From: Setoptus koraiensis | Taxonomy: Eukaryota; Arthropoda | Length of the DNA: 64,000 nucleotides | Direction: 5' to 3' | NCBI GenBank assembly: GCA_048013815.1 | Contig: CM106585.1 | Location: 9,114,001 to 9,178,000 of the forward strand | In this document: positions 11,401 to 22,269 of the stretch, one piece after another | How positions within the stretch are numbered: position 1 is the stretch's first letter | Layout of the letters: each line of letters starts with the position of its first letter | Program-made: the position numbers and the translations under genes | The notes under the pieces: generated by a model | The model's input: only the letters and a program-made list of their open reading frames with translations | Database searches by the model: none | What the model was told of the DNA's origin: nothing

Positions 11401-14400
11401 CTTCGTCTTGGCGTCTCAATGTTCCCGGGACCGGGAAGTCATGGCGGCTCCCACTGGACGGGAGGCGGTGGCGAGCTAGGGGGGGGCTTAGGCTGGGTAA
11501 GCCGGGAAAACTGGAGCGGGAGCTTTAGCTCGAGCCGACGAGCTCAAATGAGTTGGTCGCCTTGTTGAGCGGTTTTCGGTTGGTGCCCGAGTGCGGGGTG
11601 GCCCTCGTTTGCTCGTTGTTGTTCAGTTGTTTCCCTGTATGAGGGAAACAACGTGTGCGAGCATCCCCCAGGTAGAGTCAATAAAGAGCTAACTGGGAAG
11701 CCAAATCTCTCTCGAGATTGGCCCTTGCGCCTTGTGAGGGTCCCTCTCCCCCCATTCTGCAAACTATTCTTGAAATGTATAAATGGGCAATATCGATGGG
11801 GGAAATTGGAAACATCGGACATAAAGCAATAGGTACATTAAATAGCACTGAGTGTGTGTATGCTGCGAGAGTGTTGGGGCCCCCGGACCCCGGCCCCCGT
11901 TAATCACGCCAACGGAGCTGGCTATTACATAAGTGCTAATTTCACTAACGTACATACTAACGTACATACGACAGATTCTGTATAACAGAAATGCCAGCAA
12001 ACAGCATAGAGGCACGCAAATCACACGCACCTAATTTTGGCGATTATTTCCTAAACGACAGGTCGTCGTAAAACAATACCTTTCACTCACGAGCCCGATC
12101 AGGGGGCTATTAATTTATTTGTATTGGCGCCGTTGCGCTGTTGCGCAGCCACGGGCTCGAGTTGGAACTTGGAAGAGCCCGGCCGGCCGTATCCAAGACG
12201 ACAGCAGCGACAACAACCACAACAACCACGACGCCAACAACGACAACAGCCACAACAAGCGACCCATAAAGCACAATAAGGAGCCCCGACTTGTAACTCG
12301 CACGTTGTATGCGCACGGGCCCCACTGAATGGGGCCACCGGTGTGTGCCGAACGAGGCGTGTGTACGCGTACGAGGGGGGCGCATATTCGTATATCGGTA
12401 TATCCGTATATGCGTATATGCGTATATGCGTATATGCGTATATGCGTATATTCGTGTATTCGTGTATTCGTGTATTCGTGTATTGGGGGCCGTGTCGCTG
12501 GTGTGTGGAAACAATAAAAGCCAAAGCTAACCTAGATTAAGCGGGGGAGGGTGATTAGTTGCCGTTGTTGTTGTTTCTGCTGTTGTTGTTGTCGCTGCTG
12601 TTGTTGTTGCTGCTGTTGCCGTTGTTGTTGTTGTTGTTGTTGTTGTCGCTGTTGCTGCTGTTGAAACAAGCGTGCGTGCCGCCGGCTCGCCAATTGATGA
12701 GGAGACAATTTTTAAGCGCCCACTTGACAACAAAATGGGCCACCGTTTGGGGCCCCTGGTTCGGGCGCTGCGCTCAGTGAGAGTATTGCTATTATTACAG
12801 CGAAACGATAATAACAACAAGCGCAATAATAACAAACAAATATTCAATGTGTCAGCCAATGACTGGAAATTAGCCACTGTTAGACTAACTTGGGCATAAA
12901 CGAACCAATTTGGGGATAAATGAAAGTGTTTGCAAACGACAACAACTCAACGGATGCACTAAGCTTGATTAGCATGGACAGCTTATCGAGCCATTCATCC
13001 AATCGATCCATGTTGCGCTTGTTGTGGGCCTCTCTCATCACCGTTAAAACTTGCATTTCGCCCTAATTCAACTTCCACGCACCGTGCATCCAATCCACGG
13101 CTCGCTCGCATACTTACGCCGGGCCGGGCCGGCCGCCTCGCATGCCCGTGACTCACGGGCCGACGTGAGTACCAACAGTCGTACCAACAGTCGGGCCACC
13201 GGCAGTGGGGCCAACAGCCACTCGACATAACGGGCCATCAATTGGCAGGCAATCAATAAAGAAAGTGGCCCAGTTGATCGTTTGGCGTGCTAGTTATATA
13301 TACTCATACAGTATTTGGTACATACAATAAATAGTATATATAGAGTCATAAGCAAATAGCAGTTAGATATATTGTTGTTGCTGTTGCGCCGGGCAGTTTC
13401 ATTTGTTTAAGCCCTCTCTCGGCGAGCAACTAACTTAACTAGTGCACTCTTGGGCCCTCTGTTTGCCATAATCATAGCTGGCACAACTCAATACAACAAT
13501 ACATATTATCTAGAGGGCCAACAGCAACAATAATGATGATGATAATAATAACAATAATGATGAAATTCCATTATCAAATGGTCGTCGTCGACAATCGTGT
13601 TTAATGCACAATTGTAGTCAGTTTGCAGTTCAACTCAAACTCAAACAAACTCACAAGAGGGGCCCGCAGACAGGAAACGCAGATGTTTTGATGGGGCAAA
13701 TTTTGCGAGTTACAAACGAGCGTCTGTTGGGCCAAGAGTCTTGGCCAGAGATTCATCACATCATCGCTGGTGGCCTGCCAATTCGATGCGATTTTGCGCG
13801 ATTGCTCGTGGAAAGACACGAGCAACGAGAGCACGAGGAATTTCGTCCTGTCAGAGAATTCTGGCAAAAATCCATCGATGAGTGATGACTCATTTTACGG
13901 CAAGGGGCCGCTTTGTGTGTATTAGTGTGTGTGTGTGTTTGTGTGTGTCTAATCTCAAGACTTGCCGGCGACCAACAGAGACGGCAACCAAGCCAACAGG
14001 AACAAAGAACAGGAAGACAGGTTGCCGTTTTCGGGGGCGCCGCTGCTCGCAGTTGATGGGTCTTTTTATAGGCCAGACGCTTAGGTGCTTATTAACATGG
14101 TGCCATCATCGAGCGCTGCGAGTAGCAAAAATTATGAACAAATGGCAAGTGGCCCCCATTTGGCTGCAAAAGCCAGCGGGGGCCCCAGCTCCAAAGTGGT
14201 TGTGGGGCCCCCAGATGGAAGTTGGTTGTTGCCGATTCGGGCCGAGCTCGCCCGCGCCGGGCCCCAAAATTGATGACGCTCACTAATCAATCAATCGAAC
14301 CAGGTGAGGCACTCTCCCACTCTCTCAGTGAGTGGCTGGCGCCCCCTAAGAGCCGCCTCGCTCTGTCGGCTCTTAGTGGCTTAGTCAGCCCTGTTAGTGG

Positions 14401-17400
14401 CAAGATGTAATTCGGACAACTCGCTGCTGCTGCTGCTGCCATGCGGACCGGCTTACCTTGGCGCGTGGGTGTGTCTCCCGCTGCGGCGGGCTCCTCCATT
14501 GTGTCTGAATTATCTGGTGCACTGGTGCTAGTGGTGGTAGTAGTAGTAGTATTGGTGCTGGTGGTGCTAGTTGCGGAATTACAAATGTTGTTGTTGCTAG
14601 TTGTGCTTATACTTAGCGCCACCGAGTGACGCCTCACACTTCCGGTGCGACCTAACAAATTCGCGTTGGGCACCTTCGATGCCAGGCCGCTGCTCATATG
14701 TTGCTGTTGCTGGTCGGCCTGCTGTAAATCGACTGGCTGCTGTTGGCCGGCGGTGCCGTTAGTGCTCGATCTGATTGATTGCGATATGCTGTGAGCGGCC
14801 AATTCCTGATACTGTAAACTGGCGCGCGGCGGCCGAGGCGGCAGCGGGCGTGCCGCTCGGGCCGGTTTAAATTGTTGTGCTGCAACTGGGGCCGCTGTCT
14901 CAACGTTGGCCGGCTCGTCTGTCATGCCCGCCAACAGTCCGGGCGAGTAGGGCCTGGCGAGCGACAGTGAGCGCTGTTGGCGGTGCTGTCGATGTAGGTC
15001 TTGCTGCTGCGGTTGTTGTTGCGTTTGTGGTTGCGTCTGTTGTTGCGTCTGTGGTTGCGTCTGTTGTTGAGTCTGTTGTTGCCGAGTGTCACAAGTGATG
15101 TCGCTGTGCGATTTGGTGATTGCGTTGCCGTCTAGCGGCGATGATTCTAATGATGTCGCCGTCGGGATAGAGGAGCTCTCGAGACAGTGGGCCGATTCCT
15201 CCAGGTCTAGCTGTTGCATTTGTTGCGCCTCTCGCGGCCCTTGCATCAGTTGCAGAGAGTCCGTGGTTTGATGTTGTTGCATCTGATTGGTGGTGTCTAT
15301 GGGCGAATAATTGTTCGGGCAAGCTGTAGTTGTGTTGCTGCTGTTAAAAGTGTTGTTTTGATTATGTTGATTATGCAACGGTGCTTGCTGCTGCTGTTGT
15401 TGTTGTGTTGTTGCTGTTTCTGGCTCGGCGTATTGTGAGTGTGCCTCTAGCGGCGGAGAGTGCAAACTAAAACTATTGTTCAATTGTCTTTGGTTAGCTG
15501 ATTCACAAGTCGATGTTGTAGTTGTAGCGGTGCTCACTTGAGTTTCGTCGCTCGATTCATAATGACACGGGCCGGCGCTAATGGTGCAAAATGACTGATC
15601 GTGCGAACAAGTGTCTAGAATGGGCGATATGGTGCCAAAAGAGACGCGCCTCGTGCCTTTCGGGGACCTCTTGGGGCCCAGCTCGTCGCAGAGATAATTT
15701 TTGTCGGATAATTTGTTGTTGTTGTTTGCCGATGCCAGCTTGTTTGTTTGTTGTTGGTGTGACTTGTTGGGGTCGGTGCTGGTCGACGGTCGGCGGCTAG
15801 TGTCATTATGGTCAGTGCAATCAGTGCATTTGTTTTGCGTTGTTGTCGCTGGTGTCGTTGTTGTGGCCGTTGTTTGCAGCGCCCGCTCGCCACAAACAAT
15901 GCTATCACTTTGCTTTTCACTGGGGCCCTGGCCGCTGTCTAGCTCGCCGAGTCCAACCAATTCAATTGTTTTGCTGCGATTATCCCAATGTTTGTCGCGC
16001 TCGTGCGTCCAACTGCTAGGCTCCTGCCAACTGCTTTGCGAGCCAGCTCGAAATTGGGGGCCCGGCGGCGTCGATTTTATTGTTGTTGTTGTTGTTGTTG
16101 CTGTTGCTGTTGCTGTTGTTATTGATGCGTTCTCAGACAATTGGCGCATAAGTTGTTGCTGTTGTTCTCGCTGGATAGTGGGCCCGTTATCGGCGGCCAA
16201 CGGCTCGCCGAAATTGTGCTGGTGCGCAGGCGACGATTGTCGCCGCGATCTTATTCTCAGTATAGACGTCTGCTTGTGCGTATTATCGCCCGCCCCAACT
16301 AACAGGGCCCCCCCGCAAGTGCCGCCAACTGCAGTGCCGCTGCCGCCGCCGCCGCCGCCGCTGGTTGCCGCTTGCGCCGCTTGGTGGTGCGCCGCCGACG
16401 ACAACTTATAGCCCGGCGATATCGCCGCACAGCCGCTATTATCAACGTGATGCTGCTGCTGCTGTAGCGCCAACAGGGGCTCCTGCGCAGCCAGAGACGC
16501 AAAGCGGCGCCGAGCGAAATGCCTGGGCAAAAGGCCGGGCGCTTTCGTCGGGCTGATGGGCAAACGGGGCGACCAGAGCGCCATCTCGGCTCGGGTGCCG
16601 CTCGCAAGAAGCTCGTTTGTTTTGGCCAGGCCGCTGAGCAACTGCTGCGAGCCCGCCGTGAGAGTTGTGGCCGCCGCTGTCGTCAGTGGCGCAACGGGCC
16701 CGCCCGCGGCCGCCAACCCGCTCAGCTGATGCACCAGTTCCTCGCGGGCCCCATCGAGCGCGTCCAGCGCCGACTTGGGCCGGCCCTGCTGACCGCCGGT
16801 GCTGCCCAGGCCCATTTCCCAGTCGCCGGAGCTGGTGCTGCGTATGCGTCCGTGGCGACCGTTGCCCTCCACCAGTCCGGCGGCGCCGCCCGCGTCTGAC
16901 CGCGCCGCACTGCTGGCCCCCTCTGCCGGCCCGTCGTTGTCGGCGGCGGATTGCGGTGCGCTCACGGGCCGGCTCACAAGGGCCGGTCTAGAGCTGAACA
17001 GGGACATGGCGCGCTGATTGTAACGGCGACAAAAATCAGCGCCACAATTCTGGTTGGAATTGGTGTTGGCGTTTGTGTTGCTGGCCAACGGCGACAATAT
17101 CGTCTGTGCAACTGTCTCACTCACAAATCTGCCGCTCAGCTCTTGTTTGGCGCGACTGTTCAGCAGCAAAAAACCGCTGCTCCGACGGGCCCCACAAAAA
17201 TCAAATTGATTTGCCGTAGCGGGCGCCGCCACCGCACTGGCCGGCACTGTCGCCGGCAAGGCCGGATGGCCGGCAGCAGCGGCCAGCTTGCCGCCAGTGG
17301 CCCCCGCCGCTGCGCCCGCGCTGCCGGCCAAACAGCTATTTTGGGGCGTGAGAGATTGCGATCTGGCGCGCGACAACAATATCCTGTCGGCCTCATCTAC

Positions 17401-18381
17401 AATAATGGCACGTTTGTCTAAAGTTTGCGCAAAAACGCCGGACATTTGGCATTCATCATCGTCGTCATCGTCGTCGTCGTCGTCATTGTCAAAATAGACG
17501 ATGCTCTCGTTGCGACTCGGCCCGTCAGCGGCCGGCGAGCTGTCCGTTTGAGCGGCGCTTTCGCTATTAGCATCGTCATATTTTATTTTATTTCCCTGCT
17601 CAGCGCCCATATCTAGCGACTCTTTTGTTGTCGGCACCGTCGTCTTGGCGGGCCCCGGCGTTTCATTGATTGTTGTTTGTTCCGGGGCGCCTTTGTTTCG
17701 CTGTCGCTCGGGCTCGCTCGCTCGCGACGAGTGCTCGCAAATATCATCATTAAAAGTGGTGGTATTATCATTATTTTGTTGTTTGTTGATATTATTATTT
17801 CTACTATTTGCTGTCGTGCCACTCGTCGTGCTGTTGCCCGATTCCTGCTTGCTCCTAATGGCACTCGCAGCCATAAAATCCGCAACTACCCGACCGCCGC
17901 CAATGGGCGCCGGTTGTCCGCTCGGGCCACTGCCGCCGCTACTGCTGCTGCTGCTACTACTGCAGCTAATCAGCGAATATCTGCGTATGTTGTTGAGATA
18001 ATCCAAAACTAAACTCTCTTGATCACTGGCGGCTCTGATGTTATTTTCTTGACGATGATGATGATGAAGTTGATGGTAAGGATGTGCTGGTTTGGCGCTC
18101 ATTTTATTACATGGGGCCGGCGCTGCGCCCGCGCGATCGCCCGGCTGTGATGCGGTAAAGGCAACCGGCCCGGCCAGCGTCGACCGCCTTGCTGGTTTTT
18201 CTGCTAATAGCGGGGGCGGTAGCGGGGGCGGCGCTGCCGGCGAGCTGTCAGCGGCGCTCGGGCAAGCCGGCTCAGTGGTGGCGTTCTCGTCGAACTGGAC
18301 CCAATCCTGTCGGGCAATCGGGTTAGACGCCGCCGAACAATATTTACTGGCCACATTATCCGCGTTCATTTCTTCCTCCAT
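2461..18381 (-). CDS. Large five-exon gene: low-complexity scaffold-like protein with helical C-terminal exons
   Basis: My model joins five minus-strand exons: 18381-14457, 13860-13655, 13062-12906, 3558-3500 and 2874-2461 (stop TAA). Lengths sum to 4761 nt (1586 aa) and every junction is in phase (1,0,1,0). Donors are CAAG|GTAAGC, CTT|GTGAGT, TTG|GTTCGT (weak) and ATG|GTGAGT. Acceptors are TTGCCAG, GAATTAG (pyrimidine-poor), CCCCACAG and TTGACAG. The third exon may instead end at 12960, which keeps phase and removes 18 residues. The first ~1300 residues are low complexity. The small exons encode charged helical segments (motifs HEQSRK, KRNMDRLDEWLDKL, KKEKDKNWVESV, QQEFAKLLEEHAQIVNE) that look like spectrin-repeat or coiled-coil helices. 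The tail is N/T/Q-rich. I do not recognise the family. It is likely an intracellular scaffold, since no signal peptide or membrane segment is seen. More small exons may lie in the 9.3 kb intron 3. Confidence 0.6.
3695..3790. repeat. 13-14 bp minisatellite (GGCAGCTTCACTC type)
   Basis: About seven diverged copies of a 13-14 bp unit read GGCAG(C/G)(C/T)TC(A/G)CTC or close variants. It lies about 20 bp from a second, unrelated 13-bp array. Confidence 0.8.
3813..3877. repeat. 13-bp minisatellite GGCCCCATTGANN, five copies
   Basis: Five exact-length copies of GGCCCCATTGA plus two variable bases (CT, CT, GC, GC, AT). The unit contains GGCCCC, half of the GGGGCCCC palindrome that is common elsewhere in the window. 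Confidence 0.85.
6555..6925. mobile_element. Long fold-back (inverted-repeat) element, MITE-like
   Basis: Two arms of about 136-142 bp (6555-6690 and 6784-6925) are reverse complements of each other, separated by about 93 bp. Within the best 40 bp (from TACTTTTGCC to TTTTTCTGGT) about 35 positions match. Further out, ACCTTCC(T/C)GACTGATAC and TATTCAGG(C/T)CAACC also match. No coding capacity fits a transposase, and I did not find clear target-site duplications. A fold-back or MITE-type DNA element is the simplest reading. It sits in intron 3 of the large minus-strand gene. Confidence 0.65.
11626..11652. other. Perfect 11-bp stem hairpin
   Basis: GTTGTTTCCCT (11626-11636) and its exact reverse complement (11642-11652) flank a 5-base loop GTATG. 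Function unknown. Confidence 0.6.
12382..12484. repeat. 8-bp tandem array CGTATATG then CGTGTATT
   Basis: About twelve copies of an 8-bp unit. The left part is CGTATATG/CGTATATC and the right part is CGTGTATT. The left part is mostly alternating purine-pyrimidine and could favour Z-DNA or cruciform structure. Confidence 0.8.
12560..12665. repeat. TTG/CTG-type interrupted triplet microsatellite
   Basis: A run of TTG triplets interrupted by CTG, CCG and TCG. All frames on both strands stay open through it, which produces spurious open frames (poly-Leu, poly-Asn, poly-Thr). Confidence 0.85.
14457..18381 (-). CDS. First coding exon (3.9 kb) of the large minus-strand gene
   Basis: This is the longest open frame of the window, 1308 codons plus one base. 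I chose the ATG at 18381 because it has a strong context (CCAAGATGG). An in-frame ATG seven codons upstream (18402) has a poor context and is itself preceded by an in-frame stop. Features in order: NPIARQDWVQFDEN (about 20-33), a proline run (about 51-58), a His-rich stretch (about 103-110), ESLVLDYLNNIRRYSLIS (about 122-139) followed by a Ser tract, and 12 acidic residues including a run of Asp (about 299-310). Further on are Ala/Gly-rich, Gln-rich and Thr-rich tracts, and basic-Ser motifs (RRVSFG, RTGSVRRHSV) that could be kinase or 14-3-3 sites. The reading frame continues past the donor at 14456 as far as 14287, but AAG|GTAAGC marks that part as intron. Confidence 0.8.
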
Positions 18382-18498
18382 CTTGGCCCCCTCAATGAAC
18401 ATGGGAGCTTGGCTAGAACACGCAACGGCCCGCTATTCAGCCACTTCAGGGCCCGCCTGCAAATGGTGTGCTCGAGGGCGAGGCGGGGGGGGCGTTCT

Positions 18499-18646
18499 GT
18501 CGGGACGGCCGCGTCGGGACCATCGAGTCGGGACGGCCGCGTCGGGACCATCGAGTCGGGACCATCGAGTCGGGACCATCGAGTCGGGACCATCGAGTCG
18601 GGACCATCGAGTCGGGACAATCGAGTCGGAATAATTGTGTCGGGAC
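18499..18646. repeat. 14-bp minisatellite GTCGGGACCATCGA, about 10.5 copies
   Basis: Consecutive 14-bp units start at 18499, 18513, 18527 and so on to 18639. Some copies carry GGCCGC in place of CCATCGA. The array begins 118 bp upstream of the chosen start codon of the large minus-strand gene, so it is in its 5' UTR or proximal promoter. Confidence 0.9.
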
Positions 18647-19387
18647 AAAAAGAAAAGAGAGAGAGAGGCAGATAAAATCAGTCAATGTTAAAGTGGTTTG
18701 GCTGGATTAGCGTTGAACTTAGCAAATTAGATGATGACCAATGGCGACCACGTGCAAACATGTGACCAGCACGCAACTGCCAGATGATTAGGGCGTAGTT
18801 GGGCCCACGAAAAGAAGCGGCGCGTCAACAGCGCACGACACAACAGCGAGACATTTGCGAATTTGGGCGAGCGGTTATAAACAACAACAACACGCGGCCA
18901 CGCGATCACATTATGTAACGCGTGCAGCGTGGGGCTGCCTGCGTGGACGAGCGCGATGACACAAACGCACAACAAACGAACTGGGTCAATATCAAGTCAA
19001 TCTTGTTGCCTCTGTACCTGTGCACTTGTTGGCCGACGCGGGCCCACGAGGGGTCCGCGTGGGGCCCGCGCGGGCCAAAGTAATCATCTTCAATCATGTG
19101 CAGCAACAAATAACGATCCGTTAGTTTGCTCGTATTGGACATTCGCTGGCTGCTTCGTATTGCGACCGATTCAGTGTGTGTGTGACAATTGACATTGAGC
19201 GGTCTCCCCATCGAGTGGGCGAGTGGAGAGAGAGAGAGAGAGAGAATTTCGGGCTTAAATTTGTTTTGTTCACGCGAACTAACAGTAACTCAAAGTGATT
19301 GAAGAGAGCACTTTCACCAGTTGGACGTCAACGGCGTCCGCACCAACAAACACACAAACAAACAAACTAGATACTGCGCGATCTGGG

Positions 19388-20792
19388 TTACGTAACACGC
19401 ATTGAGCAACTCTGTTGAGCGCTGCCATGTTACGTAACGCGTGCTGGCCATCCGCTAATATCTATTATCATTTGTGTGTGTTTGTATTTTTCTGTTTGTT
19501 GCTTGCTTGCCGTTGTTCGTGCTACTTGTAGATATGATACTTGTGTATTTGTGTATGTTTGTTTCAGCTGCGTACTCGATCGTGTGACAGATGCAAACGT
19601 CATCCGTTGTGTAATCGATCCGGTGCGATACCCGTGTGTTCGCACACTGACTATTGTATTGTGAATATTGTATGCTGTTTATACTGTGTGACGCGCGCCA
19701 TGCGAAATACAAATGCGTTACGTAATGCCAGTCATGACAAGTCACATTGATGCGGAGTCAATAGAAACGCGGATAGAGTGAGCGAGCGAGCGAGCGAGAG
19801 AGAGACAAATCGAATGAATAATTCAACAGTGTCTGTGGGGCCCCGTTCGAAAAAGGTGGCCAGAGTGGCAGTTCACGGCGTGTCGCAGCGTCGAGCAACC
19901 GCGACTTAAACACACACACACAAGCGTGTCATGCAAAATAATAATAACCGTTACACAATAACCGCCATCTAATAAACGTTATATAATAACCGTTACGAAT
20001 TAAGCGAATTACGAGACAACGAGATATTTTCGGCTTGGCCCTTCGCCTCAATTCTGTTGCGAGCTGCGTGAGACAGGCGAAACGGATCGTCGATTATTTT
20101 TGCACGGCCGCAATGGCTACCGACAATTGTGAACTGTGTGTCGCTGTAAACAATATTCGGCAATATTCGGGCGCTACCTGAGTTGGGTGTCGCTATCGAT
20201 CAATCGGCAAGACAATTGTCACAGACAGTGCGCGTTTTAGAGCGGCCCCACGAGCAGGCGGCAACGAAGGCGAACAAGGCTAAATGTATGAATACGCGCA
20301 ATATGAATATACGCGCAATATAAACGCGCAATATTGGCCGCGGCTCGGCAAATAAATCATGCCAGCTTGTGGCGGGCAAGCAAAAAGTGTCGATTATGAG
20401 CGACAAGCAGAGAGCTCGCAAGTTGCGAATGGCAACCAATGGGGCCGAATTGCTTGAATTGGCAACAGCGACCATATGATACCGATGTCGTTGTTGTTGC
20501 AAGTCTGAGACGCAGTTTGACACGAAAACAGATTCCACGTGCAGCATAATTACAAGCTACGTTTGTGGCTGGCTTTAAATTCATTCAGACTATTAATTTG
20601 GGCGCTTACACAACATAAAACAAACACGTGCACACGAGAGAAACAGCGGCGAATTATTTCGAGGCGCTTGCCGTGAGCGGGCCCCATCAGCCAACAAAAT
20701 AAAGCAATCACTCTCGCCACTTCTCTCACACTTTTGTGCTCTTTCGACGCTTGCGCCAGCAAGCCAACAGCGAGCGCGGCCCAGTTACGTAA
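19388..20792. promoter_or_regulatory. Cluster of four TTACGTAA sites (PAR-bZIP type)
   Basis: Exact TTACGTAA palindromes lie at 19388-19395, 19430-19437, 19718-19725 and 20785-20792, three followed by AC or TG-CC. The sequence equals the known consensus of PAR-domain bZIP factors (HLF/Pdp1/vrille class). The cluster lies 1.0-2.4 kb upstream of the start codon of the large minus-strand gene. Binding is inferred from sequence only. Confidence 0.45.
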
Positions 20793-21743
20793 TGCCAATG
20801 ACAAGTTGCCAGTGGAAATTATGCCTGTTCCAGCAAAACTGCTCATCCGTTGCTAACTCGCAACCGAAATAGCTCTCTCTATCACCAGCAAAAATAGCAC
20901 TCTCTGTCACTGGCTAAAATAGCTCCGGTGTGGCGCGCCAGTTGATCTTTTGGGGCCTCATTCGACACACACGACTCAAATCGAATGATTATGAATGGAA
21001 TATCCGGCCATGGAAACAGAAAGGTGAAAAATACGATCGCACTGGCGACAATAATTAGCCTGACAACGCCAGTCAGCTGACTAGGTCAGCTTGCCAGACA
21101 CTTCCAAGAAGCGGATCATGCTAGCAGGATCATGTTAGCAGGAAAAACAAAGGGCAAACAAACAAAAACTACTCGCATCCTATAAACACAAACGAGAGCA
21201 ACTTGTTAGCAGCGAGCTAGCTGCCGCGAGGCTCGTGGCGCCACCCTCGAGTCACAATACAAGTTAATGTCAGCACCATTACATATGACTCATATGATAT
21301 GAGGGCTGTGGCCTCAAACGGATTTGTCTTTAAACTCGGTTGGACTCGGCTCTAAGACGCTTTTTTCAGCTGGTATCTGAAATTATCACAGAAGCTAGTC
21401 ATATCATATGAACTGCTTCTTTGATGTAGCCAAGTCGAACACATCTTCAACTGTAGAGACAACGACGGTACAGCTCACCTGTGAGCTCACGTCGATGAAA
21501 ATTTGTGCCAAAAACAGACCTCTCTCGGGTACCGATTCGTCGTTGACAGAGTCGCTGAAATATTGTTTTTTCCACTGGATTCCAGAGAAATATATATATA
21601 TAGTTATATATTGTTTAGACAGAATTGCTCCAACAGAACAGTCACAAATACTTTCTAGCATTTGGTAACACATATCGCAAACGGAAACTTCGAATTAAAA
21701 AACTGCAATTCATTCTTGATTGGCGTGCTCCCATTAATTTCAG

Positions 21744-22269
21744 TGTCATTGGTGTTTCTCTCGTGACCCTCGTGTTCGTCATGAGTTTCAACTCTGCGTT
21801 GGCGAGGGGACAGGAACGTACTTTGGAACAAATAAAGACAATCAATGATCAAGTTGAAAAATGGTACCAAACAGAATCTCATCTGTTGTCTAATCTCAAA
21901 GAGGTATCTGGGCGAGCGAATAGGGCGCATCTGCAAAGTAAGAGTCATCATTGGCCAAGACAAATGGTAAAAATATTACAGGTGGCCATTACACACGAAG
22001 GTGATTTTTGGCCTTTTGATTTATCGAGTGAAATCGACATGGAAAAGGTCGCTCAGTTTGTAGCCGGTTTGCATCATGGCACCGAAGCATCGAAAGAACG
22101 ATTGATGCGTACTTTCAACATGTATACAAATTACAAGGCCAAATTTCATGGCGATTATAAGGCAAAGTATGTGGATCAAGCGAAAAAATTGTGCCCGTAC
22201 GGTTTATTCAGCCAGAAAAACCATTTCAACATCCAAAAAGCGATCGATGATCTAGTAAAAGGTAGCTAA
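21744..22269 (+). CDS. Small helical secreted or membrane-anchored protein, 5' end uncertain
   Basis: An open frame ends at TAA 22267-22269 and encodes a hydrophobic stretch (VIGVSLVTLVFV) followed by about 160 charged, helix-rich residues with Trp/Phe motifs (EGDFWPFDL, FNMYTNYKAKFHGDY, KLCPYGLF). Residue composition strongly suggests a real protein. There is no good ATG at the front of the frame: the first in-frame ATG (21781) falls inside the hydrophobic segment. Acceptor-like sites precede the frame at 21743 (ATTAATTTCAG, very good) and 21617 (TTGTTTAG), so an upstream exon probably supplies the start. The first acceptor gives a signal peptide split by an intron; the second gives a longer cytosolic N-terminus. 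I do not recognise the family. A single-exon product starting at 21781 is also possible. Confidence 0.55.

Larger units (their letters stand above)
3559..12905 (-). other. Intron 3 of the large gene: 9.3 kb with repeats, no firm exon
   Basis: In my exon model this stretch is one intron. It holds two adjacent 13-bp minisatellites (3695-3877), GGGGCCCC palindromes at 4573, 4833, 5268, 5396, 5810, 9099, 11876 and 12749, a long fold-back element (6555-6925), an (AC)n run near 9074-9091, a short hairpin (11626-11652), an 8-bp array (12382-12484) and a TTG-rich microsatellite (12560-12665). Several chance open frames cross the repeats. No extra exon with a good splice context was found, but short exons could be missed. 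Confidence 0.45.
18382..21400. other. 5' flank of the large gene, probable promoter/enhancer region
   Basis: No supported coding sequence. The stretch contains the 14-bp minisatellite (18499-18646), a (GA)n tract (about 19218-19244), GGGGCCCC at 19837 and four TTACGTAA palindromes (19388, 19430, 19718, 20785). It lies upstream of the minus-strand start at 18381, so it is the best candidate for that gene's promoter and 5' UTR. Additional 5' non-coding exons cannot be excluded. Confidence 0.45.

Noticed and set aside
12099-12540. Frames with repeated YAYTHIR or VYAYMRI units
   Set aside because: These are translations of the 8-bp tandem array and change with every frame.
13604-13885. Plus-strand open frame of 93 codons opposite exon 2 of the large gene
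   Set aside because: The minus strand has an acceptor, a GTGAGT donor and phase agreement with the upstream exon; the plus frame has none of these.
14287-14456. Extension of the large frame beyond the first exon (ending in ASPGSID)
   Set aside because: A consensus donor CAAG|GTAAGC at 14456 and an in-phase acceptor at 13861 make this stretch intron.
15701-16411. Plus-strand frame of 236 codons rich in Cys, Val and Leu
   Set aside because: It is the antisense shadow of Gln/Asn/Thr-rich tracts in the first exon of the minus-strand gene.
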